Assembly (NCBI GenBank): GCA_029667085.1
Contig: JARUHJ010000008.1
Coordinates: 35,115-99,114 of the forward strand
From: Deltaproteobacteria bacterium IMCC39524
Lineage (GTDB): Bacteria > Desulfobacterota > Desulfuromonadia > Desulfuromonadales > BM103
DNA length: 64,000 nt
Direction of reading: 5' to 3'
Shown here: positions 58,289-64,000 of the stretch, piece by piece
Numbering within the stretch: position 1 is the first letter of the stretch
Layout of the letters: each line of letters begins with the position of its first letter
Notes under the pieces: model-generated
The model's database searches: none
Told to the model about the DNA's origin: nothing
Seen by the model: the letters and a program-made list of their open reading frames with translations, nothing else
Position numbers and translations under genes: made by a program

Positions 58289-60232
58289 ATGCTCGATTTT
58301 GTGCGTAACAAACAGAAATCAATCATCATCAAAATTGCCTTTGCCATCATCATCCTCAGCTTCGTCATCGGCTACGCCATGCTCTCCTCGCCCGGAGGGC
58401 CCGCCGGTGAAGACCAAAGCGCTGAAGCAGCAATCGTCAACGGCAAGACCATCGCTTTCAATGATTTCCAGACCACCTACAGTAACCTCTACCAGGTCTA
58501 CCAGAACATCTACCAGGACCAGTTTACGCCGGCTCTCGAAAAGCAGCTGAAGCTCGCCGAGAAAACTCTCGACAGCCTGATTGACCAGGTGCTGCTGCAG
58601 GATGAAGCAGAACGTCAGCAGATCGAGATCAGCGGCAAGGAGCTGGTCGACGCCATCGCCAACATCCCGGCCTTTCAGGAGAATGGCGTTTTCAGCAAGG
58701 ATCGTTATCTGCAGGTCCTCGCCTACCAGCGCTTGAGTAGCGAGCAGTTCGAAGCGATGCAACGCAGCGAACTGATAACCTCCAAGGTACGTGAGCAGTT
58801 GCAAGCTGGCGTTACGGTCACCGATGAAGAGATCGATGAAGAGTTTCGCAACAACAACGAGAAGGTCAACCTTAACTATGTCAGCCTGACGCCGGCATCC
58901 TTTGAGAAAAAGGTCAAGGTGACTGATGAAGCTCTGGCCACCTACTTTGCCGAGCAGCAGGAAGTTTTTCGCACCCCCGAAATGGTGTCCCTGCGTTACC
59001 TGCAATTCGTTCCAGAACGTTATATCGATGAAGTGACGTTCGACGAGAACGAGCTCGAAAAGTATCACCGTCGCCACCTCGACCAGTTCGAGATTCTCGA
59101 AAAGATCAAGGCCTCGCATATCCTGATCAAGGTTGATGAAGGGACTGATGAAACGGTCCGCGAAGAGAAGAAGGCTTTCGCCGAAAAGCTGCTTGAAGAG
59201 GTCAAGGCTGGGAAAGATTTCGCCGAACTCGCCAGGGTGAACTCCGACGACGCGGCAAGCGCCGTCAAGGGAGGCAACCTCGGCTACTTTACCCGCGGCT
59301 CCATGGTCAAGCCTTTCGAGCAAGCAGCCTTCAACATGAAACCGGGGGATATCAGCGAAGTGGTTGAGACAACCTTTGGCTACCACATCATCAAGGTGGA
59401 AGAGTACACCGAACCAGGGGTACGATCTCTCGCAGAGTCCATGGACGAAGTCAAAGCCGGACTGCGCCAGGAAAAAGCCAAGCAACTGGCCTTCGAAAAG
59501 GCGATGGACGCCTACAACATCAATCGCAAAACGGGCGATCTTGAAGCCGCAGCCACGACCAATGAGCTTGGCCTCAAAGAATCCGGTCTCTTCGCCCGTG
59601 ACGGTTACATAGACGGCATAGGAAGCAACGCAGAGATCATCAACGCAGCCCATCTTCTGGAAGAGAACACGTTGGCCAAACCGGTGGCTACGGATGACGG
59701 CATCATCCTCTTTGCCCTCAAAGAACGCGTCGCCAGTCACATTCCTGAACTGGACGAGGTCAAAGATCTGGTCACCGCATCTTACCAGGCCACGGAAGCT
59801 GTCAAACTTGCAAAAGCGGCCGCTGAAGAACTGGTTGCCGACCTGGTCGATGGTGGGTCTCTTGTGAAGCTGGCAAAAAGGGGCAAGTACACGGTCGAAG
59901 AGACCGGCGAATTCACGCGCACATACAGTCCCTTTGTGCCACGCCTTGGCACATCGGAGGAGCTTTCAACTGCTGCTTTCGAGGTTAAGGAGGGTGAGAC
60001 TGCGATCGATCAACTCTTCGAGATTCAGAAACGCTTCGTTGTCGTCGAAGTCAAGGAGCGGATCGCTGCTGACGTGACATTGCTGGACGAAGCCAAGCGT
60101 GCAGAACTGCAGAAAACGATTCTCAGCCGCAAGCAGAACGAGGCGGTCGCAAATCGCCTCGAAGAGCTCCGCAGTGCAGCAACAATCGTTATCGCACCCC
60201 GCATACAGGATCTGCTCAACAAGGAGAAATAA
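58289..60232 (+). CDS. PpiD/SurA-like periplasmic folding factor
   Basis: 647 residues, one N-terminal membrane anchor ([21 protein letters not shown]), SurA-N-like helical region ([14 protein letters not shown] to about 170), and a parvulin-type peptidyl-prolyl isomerase domain at about 270-375 ([39 protein letters not shown]). The layout is that of PpiD, which helps outer-membrane and secreted proteins leave the Sec channel. GAGGAG at 58271-58276. purC starts 3 bp after the stop. Confidence 0.92.
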   Translation: MLDFVRNKQKSIIIKIAFAIIILSFVIGYAMLSSPGGPAGEDQSAEAAIVNGKTIAFNDFQTTYSNLYQVYQNIYQDQFTPALEKQLKLAEKTLDSLIDQVLLQDEAERQQIEISGKELVDAIANIPAFQENGVFSKDRYLQVLAYQRLSSEQFEAMQRSELITSKVREQLQAGVTVTDEEIDEEFRNNNEKVNLNYVSLTPASFEKKVKVTDEALATYFAEQQEVFRTPEMVSLRYLQFVPERYIDEVTFDENELEKYHRRHLDQFEILEKIKASHILIKVDEGTDETVREEKKAFAEKLLEEVKAGKDFAELARVNSDDAASAVKGGNLGYFTRGSMVKPFEQAAFNMKPGDISEVVETTFGYHIIKVEEYTEPGVRSLAESMDEVKAGLRQEKAKQLAFEKAMDAYNINRKTGDLEAAATTNELGLKESGLFARDGYIDGIGSNAEIINAAHLLEENTLAKPVATDDGIILFALKERVASHIPELDEVKDLVTASYQATEAVKLAKAAAEELVADLVDGGSLVKLAKRGKYTVEETGEFTRTYSPFVPRLGTSEELSTAAFEVKEGETAIDQLFEIQKRFVVVEVKERIAADVTLLDEAKRAELQKTILSRKQNEAVANRLEELRSAATIVIAPRIQDLLNKEK

Positions 60233-60234
60233 CC

Positions 60235-61128
60235 GTGAGTTCTATTGTCCTCGAAAGTAACATGCCTACCCTGAAGATGGTCAATCGCGGCAAAGTCCGC
60301 GACATCTACGATCTTGGAGAACATCTTCTGATCGTCACATCCGATCGTCTTTCCGCGTTTGATGTCATTATGAATGAAGGCATCCCGAAGAAAGGGCAGG
60401 TTCTCAACAAGTTTTCCATCTTCTGGTTCAACCAGATGTCCGACATTGTTCCAAATCACATTGTTGCTACCGATGTAAGTGACTACCCGTCAGAAACCCA
60501 CATCTACCGCGACCAGCTCGAAGGTCGTAGCATGCTGGTCAAGAAAGCCAAGCCACTACTGGTTGAATGCATTGTTCGCGGCTATGTTTCCGGATCCGGG
60601 TGGAAAGATTATCAGAAAAACGGCAGCATCTGCGGCATCGCTTTGCCAGAGGGGCTGCTCGAAAGCGAGCAACTGGAAAAACCGATCTTCACGCCTTCGA
60701 CCAAGGCTGAGCTCGGCGAGCACGATGAGAACATTTCTTTTGAAGAGACTATCAAGCTCTGCGGTCAAGAGATCGCCGAACAGGTTCGTGACAAAACCCT
60801 GGAAATTTACAGTCGTGCACGCGACTTTGCCCGCGACAAGGGTATCATTATCGCTGACACCAAGATTGAATTCGGCACTATGCCCGACGGCAGCCTGATC
60901 TGGATCGATGAAGCGATGTCACCTGATTCTTCACGTTTCTGGCCTCAGGAGTTATACAAGCCGGGCGGCCCCCAGCAAAGCTTCGACAAGCAGTTCGTCC
61001 GCGACTACCTGGAGACCCTTGACTGGAACAAACAGGCACCACCCCCACCTCTCCCGGAGGACATCATTAACAAGACCTCGGAGAAGTACCAGGAAGCGCT
61101 CTTCAAACTGACTGGCATCACCCTTTAA
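60235..61128 (+). CDS. purC: Phosphoribosylaminoimidazole-succinocarboxamide synthase
   Basis: 297 residues from GTG 60235, with AAGGAG inside the end of the preceding gene. Signatures are [25 protein letters not shown] at the start, [17 protein letters not shown] and [11 protein letters not shown]. It joins aspartate to the purine intermediate CAIR. The length fits the longer yeast-like form. Confidence 0.96.
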   Translation: MSSIVLESNMPTLKMVNRGKVRDIYDLGEHLLIVTSDRLSAFDVIMNEGIPKKGQVLNKFSIFWFNQMSDIVPNHIVATDVSDYPSETHIYRDQLEGRSMLVKKAKPLLVECIVRGYVSGSGWKDYQKNGSICGIALPEGLLESEQLEKPIFTPSTKAELGEHDENISFEETIKLCGQEIAEQVRDKTLEIYSRARDFARDKGIIIADTKIEFGTMPDGSLIWIDEAMSPDSSRFWPQELYKPGGPQQSFDKQFVRDYLETLDWNKQAPPPPLPEDIINKTSEKYQEALFKLTGITL

Positions 61129-61157
61129 GCGCAGCAGTATCCCTCGAAAGGTTTGCA

Positions 61158-61871
61158 GTGCCAAAAATGATTAGCATGACCAGGTTCATGATCGCAATCA
61201 GCTGTACCGTCACCCTGCTTCTAGGTGGCTGTGCAGCTGTATCCGTTAATGAGGACAAACGTCCGGTCGAGGCCATAATCAACCGTGCCGAGCAACTGAT
61301 TAAAAGCAAGGCCTATGCAGCGGCAGCAGAAGAATATGCCGTCATCATCAGGAAAGAACCGACTGTCGGCAGTCACTACCTGCGCCGCGCCGAGATCCTC
61401 GAGCGCATCGACGAGGACAATGAAGCTCACAGCACCTACGAGCGCGGCCTCAAAATGGTACCGGAAGAGGATCCTGACCAGATACAGCTTATGCACCGTT
61501 TGGCCCTGGTCGACGCCAACCATCTGTTCAAACTCGATGAGGCAGAAGAACTACTTACACGTCTCCCCCCGAGAAGTATCGAGAAGCTTGATCTGGCGGC
61601 TTTCCTTTACTACCAGGCCAGCCAATACAGTGAGGCCATCGAACTTCTTAATAAAGCCCTTGAGAAAGTTCGAGATGCTGACCAGAAAGCTTTACTGCTG
61701 TACCACGCTGCCCTGATTTACGTAAAACTCGGAGATGAGAAAAACACCTTCGGTTCACTCTACTTCGCAATTAACAACGCAGAGCACCTCGGCCTGATCC
61801 GCGACATCGAGCAACTCTGGCAAAAGCTCAACGAAATTCCAGAAGGCGCAGACACTATTCCAAAATCTTGA
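61158..61871 (+). CDS. TPR-repeat lipoprotein
   Basis: 237 residues from GTG 61158 (AAAGG 8 bp upstream); ATG 61167 is possible. A lipoprotein signal ends LLLGGC, so the mature chain starts at that Cys. The rest is helical pairs of TPR type (AAAEEYAVIIRKEP, HYLRRAEILERI, AIELLNKALEKV). It probably acts as a protein-binding adaptor at the envelope. It forms an operon-like run with ppiD-like and purC. Confidence 0.8.
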   Translation: MPKMISMTRFMIAISCTVTLLLGGCAAVSVNEDKRPVEAIINRAEQLIKSKAYAAAAEEYAVIIRKEPTVGSHYLRRAEILERIDEDNEAHSTYERGLKMVPEEDPDQIQLMHRLALVDANHLFKLDEAEELLTRLPPRSIEKLDLAAFLYYQASQYSEAIELLNKALEKVRDADQKALLLYHAALIYVKLGDEKNTFGSLYFAINNAEHLGLIRDIEQLWQKLNEIPEGADTIPKS

Positions 61872-61943
61872 CACCGGTCAATGCCGGACGCGTAAAAATG
61901 CATTAAGCTAACTCCAACAACTAAACATTTTTGGAGGAACCCT

Positions 61944-62318
61944 ATGTCCAGCCAACCCGCTCAAATCCATGTAGATCCATCCAAGGCATACGCTCTGGGC
62001 GAGATGACGCCTTATCAGGACGGCGCTGTTGTCAGCCGCACACTGCTGCAGCACGAAACCGGTACCCTCACAGTTTTCAGCTTTGATGCCGGCCAGGCTC
62101 TCTCCGAACATACGGTCCCGTTCCATGCTTTCGTACAGGTTCTCGATGGCGAGGCCGAAATCATCATCGGCGGCAACCCGGTCAGCGTCTCTGCTGGTGA
62201 GATTGTTCTGATGCCCGGGGGCATCTCCCACGAAGTCAAGGCCGTGAAACGTTTCAAGATGCTGCTCACCCTCTTCCGCAGCACCTCGGGAAGCGACAGT
62301 GAATTTAAAAACAGATAA
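61944..62318 (+). CDS. Cupin-domain protein
   Basis: 124 residues; GGAGG lies just before ATG 61944. A single cupin barrel with SEHTVPFHAFVQVLDGEAEI and GEIVLMPGGISHEVKA; the His residues could bind a metal. The function is unknown; such small cupins are often stress or sensing proteins. Confidence 0.85.
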   Translation: MSSQPAQIHVDPSKAYALGEMTPYQDGAVVSRTLLQHETGTLTVFSFDAGQALSEHTVPFHAFVQVLDGEAEIIIGGNPVSVSAGEIVLMPGGISHEVKAVKRFKMLLTLFRSTSGSDSEFKNR

Positions 62319-62365
62319 CCACTTCTACCGTAGCGTTGGCAACGGGAAACTGAGTAAAAAATCAG

Positions 62366-62394
62366 TTGACACCCTGATACCGCTCTGCTATAAA
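62366..62394 (+). promoter_or_regulatory. Promoter of tRNA-Ala
   Basis: TTGACA (62366-62371), 17-bp spacer, TATAAA (62389-62394). Near-consensus sigma-70. Confidence 0.9.
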
Positions 62395-62407
62395 TCTGCA
62401 CCTGTTT

Positions 62408-62483
<76 letters not shown>

Positions 62484-62489
62484 AACTTC

Positions 62490-62521
62490 AAAGGGTTACG
62501 CAAATTGCGTAGCCCTTTTTT
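62490..62521 (+). terminator. Terminator after tRNA-Ala
   Basis: AAGGG-TTACGCAA pairs with TTGCGTAG-CCCTT, followed by TTTT. Confidence 0.92.
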
Positions 62522-62534
62522 GTTGTGATAACTC

Positions 62535-62563
62535 TTGACCGTAGGAAAACGAAACCCTATAAT
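62535..62563 (+). promoter_or_regulatory. Promoter of tRNA-Leu
   Basis: TTGACC (62535-62540), 17-bp spacer, TATAAT (62558-62563). Confidence 0.92.
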
Positions 62564-62575
62564 GCACTCCGCTTT

Positions 62576-62661
62576 GCCGAAGTGGTGGAATTGGTAGACA
62601 CGTCGGTCTCAAAAACCGATGCTCTTCGAGCGTGCCGGTTCGATTCCGGCCTTCGGTACCA
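62576..62661 (+). tRNA. tRNA-Leu (anticodon CAA), CCA encoded
   Basis: 86 nt, with the long variable arm of tRNA-Leu. Acceptor GCCGAAG pairs with CTTCGGT. Anticodon loop CTCAAAA gives CAA. T-loop TTCGATT. A tyrosine integrase follows, so its 3' end is the likely attachment site. Confidence 0.98.
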
Positions 62662-62671
62662 CAAAGAAAAC

Positions 62672-62707
62672 AGGGAGTTAGCCAATATGGCCGACTCCCT
62701 TTTTCTT
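62672..62707 (+). terminator. Terminator after tRNA-Leu
   Basis: AGGGAGT (62672-62678) pairs with ACTCCCT (62694-62700), followed by TTTTCTTTTT. Confidence 0.9.
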
Positions 62708-62723
62708 TTTAAATTGTCCCCTT

Positions 62724-62740
62724 GGTACACTGGTGGTACA
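62724..62740. promoter_or_regulatory. Possible integrase arm-type binding repeats
   Basis: GGTACA occurs twice 11 bp apart (62724-62729 and 62735-62740), and GGTAC also occurs at the end of the tRNA. Such short repeats near att sites can be integrase sites; this is a guess. Confidence 0.3.
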
Positions 62741-62787
62741 GTAGTGCACAAGAAATCACGACCAACCACGACTTTCAGGGGGCTTTC

Positions 62788-63846
62788 ATGGCAGTGGTTC
62801 AAGAGCGCAAAGGCAAAGACGGCAAGACAAAATACAGGGCATTGGTTCGCCTCAAAGGTCATCCACCTGTATCAGCAACCTTCGACCGCAAAACAGATGC
62901 GAAAAGATGGGGCGCTCGTACAGAAGAAGAGATCAAGGATGGTCGCTACTTCAAATCAGCAGAAGCCAAGAAACACACCATCTCCGACCTGATCGACCGC
63001 TACACCGAAGACGTTCTACCACTCCGACCTAAAAACTCCCGCAACCATAAAATTCACCTCACTTGGTGGAAAGACAATATCGGTTACTACTTCCTCTCTG
63101 ACGTTAACGCCGCGATGATTGTTGAGTGCCGCGACAAGCTCACCAAAGAGAAGACCAACCGAGGCACACCCAAGTCACCGGCAACCGTCAATCGCTACAC
63201 GGCAACCCTCTCCCACCTCTTCAATGTGGCAATCAGGGAATGGGAATGGATGGAGTTCAATCCTCTCACCCGTATCAAGAAACTTACAGAATCGCGTGGA
63301 AGAGTACGATTTCTTGACGAGGATGAACGAGACAGGCTTCTAGAGACGTGCAAGGAAAGTAGTGAGCCCCTACTCTACCCTTTGGTTGTTCTGGCTCTCA
63401 CAACTGGCATGAGACGTGGCGAGATCATGGGGATCACTTGGAAGGATGTTGATTTTGAGCGAAAGCGCATCCTGCTACATAAAACTAAGAACAATGAACG
63501 CCGTGCTGCACCGCTGGTCGGCCCGGCCCATGTCTTACTGAAAGAGCTTTCCAAGGTTCGGCGTTTGGACAATCCTTATGTGTTCCCAGGCAAAAAAGCT
63601 GACAAGTCAGCCTATATTCGCAAAGCATGGAAAGAGGCATTGACTCAAGCAAAGATTGAAGACTTTCGGTTTCATGACTTGCGCCACACGACAGCCTCTT
63701 ATTTAGCAATGAACGGCGCGACCTCGCCGGAGATCGCCGAGGTGTTGGGACACAAGACCTTGGAGATGGTGAAACGGTATGCGCATCTATCAGAGACACA
63801 CACCACGAGCGTCGTGGAGAAGATGGCTTCAAAGTTTTTAGGATAA
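62788..63846 (+). CDS. Tyrosine recombinase / phage-type integrase
   Basis: 352 residues from ATG 62788 (GGGGG upstream); an in-frame extension to 62722 runs into the tRNA terminator region. It has an N-terminal arm-binding domain, a core-binding domain (about 60-160) and the catalytic domain with Arg in ALTTGMRRGEIMG, Lys in LHKTKNNERRAAPL, HDLRH, and the HxxY-type end HKTLEMVKRYAHLS. All catalytic residues are present. It sits 126 bp past tRNA-Leu, as expected for an island or prophage inserted at that tRNA. Confidence 0.95.
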   Translation: MAVVQERKGKDGKTKYRALVRLKGHPPVSATFDRKTDAKRWGARTEEEIKDGRYFKSAEAKKHTISDLIDRYTEDVLPLRPKNSRNHKIHLTWWKDNIGYYFLSDVNAAMIVECRDKLTKEKTNRGTPKSPATVNRYTATLSHLFNVAIREWEWMEFNPLTRIKKLTESRGRVRFLDEDERDRLLETCKESSEPLLYPLVVLALTTGMRRGEIMGITWKDVDFERKRILLHKTKNNERRAAPLVGPAHVLLKELSKVRRLDNPYVFPGKKADKSAYIRKAWKEALTQAKIEDFRFHDLRHTTASYLAMNGATSPEIAEVLGHKTLEMVKRYAHLSETHTTSVVEKMASKFLG

Positions 63847-63935
63847 ACAGATCCCTTCGTTAATTCCTACACATCAGGCCCCATGTGTCAGCATAGTTGT
63901 CGCCTCAAATAAATAAAGAGAGGAGACAACCAGTC
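63847..63935. other. Possible left end of an insertion sequence
   Basis: TGTGTCAGCATAGTTGTC starts at about 63885, 50 bp before the transposase start, and could be the terminal inverted repeat. The other end is outside the window, so this cannot be confirmed. A small hairpin ACACAT/ATGTGT is at about 63873-63889. Confidence 0.35.
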
Positions 63936-64000
63936 ATGCCAACAAGATATTCCCCCGCCTTTCGTACCCTGATGGTTCAGAAGATGACCGCCCCCGACAG
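63936..64000 (+). CDS. IS3-type transposase OrfA-like, N-terminus (cut by window edge)
   Basis: Only 21 codons are visible from ATG 63936 (GAGGAG upstream): MPTRYSPAFRTLMVQKMTA. This resembles the start of the IS3/IS911 OrfA helix-turn-helix protein (pattern SPAFK..MVQ.M). The rest is outside the window. Confidence 0.6.
   Translation, partial: MPTRYSPAFRTLMVQKMTAPD

Noticed and set aside
58319..59740. 473-codon minus-strand frame opposite the PpiD-like gene
   Set aside because: Shadow frame; the plus strand encodes a complete PpiD architecture with ribosome-binding site and isomerase motifs.

Overview
The window looks like chromosome of a Desulfuromonadales-type bacterium (Geobacter/Desulfuromonas relatives, Desulfobacterota). 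This is inferred from gene content and style: a ferredoxin/[FeFe]-hydrogenase-like sigma-54 regulator, a MucR-type zinc-finger regulator, response regulators with long acidic tails, several PilZ and HD-GYP proteins, EI-Ntr, an orphan KamA, and the gene orders mreBCD-mrdA-rodA and secA-argJ. No database search was possible, so the genus is not fixed.

Layout. 1-5 kb: the end of an ABC-F ATPase, a BioD-like P-loop protein, and an RNase E/G with a very long basic/acidic tail. 5-11 kb: a looser, AT-richer stretch with a histidine phosphatase, a small lipoprotein, a MscS channel and a KamA-family radical SAM enzyme. It carries four copies of a structured repeat ending in terminator-like hairpins. 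11-16.4 kb: an orphan receiver protein, the dipeptide ABC ATPases DppD/DppF, a small membrane protein, an ecotin-type protease inhibitor, YajQ and threonine aldolase. 16.5-19.3 kb is the most unusual part. A sigma-54 activator with a hydrogenase-like iron-sulfur sensor half lies between palindromes GTGCC-N6-GGCAC. It is followed by a good -24/-12 promoter driving a short non-coding transcript with a strong terminator. 19.4-30 kb: PtsP, ValS, a coupled CheW-like/response-regulator pair (the CheW gene has a frameshift), Dgt, MucR and a PilZ protein.

29.4-43.5 kb is mostly minus-strand housekeeping: deoB/deoC, argJ, a histidine kinase, secA, an OmpA/VWA protein, an M23 peptidase, an ArgA-like acetyltransferase, recN and nadK. 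43.6-49.8 kb: rarA, heptanucleotide tandem repeats, and a two-gene c-di-GMP operon (PilZ-PilZ-acetyltransferase and GAF-HD-GYP-PilZ). 49.8-58 kb: a methyltransferase, AmrS, and the rod-shape operon rodA-mrdA-mreD-mreC-mreB. 58-62.3 kb: a PpiD-like chaperone, purC, a TPR lipoprotein and a cupin. 62.4-64 kb: tRNA-Ala(GGC) and tRNA-Leu(CAA) with clear promoters and terminators. A tyrosine integrase and the start of an IS transposase follow directly, so the right edge is probably the left end of an integrated island.

Themes. Cyclic-di-GMP signalling recurs (YajQ, three PilZ-containing proteins, HD-GYP), as do nitrogen/sigma-54 signalling (EI-Ntr beside the sigma-54 regulator) and 7-bp tandem repeats in intergenic spaces. 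The best candidate for an undescribed system is the hydrogenase-like sensor/sigma-54 activator with its predicted small RNA target.
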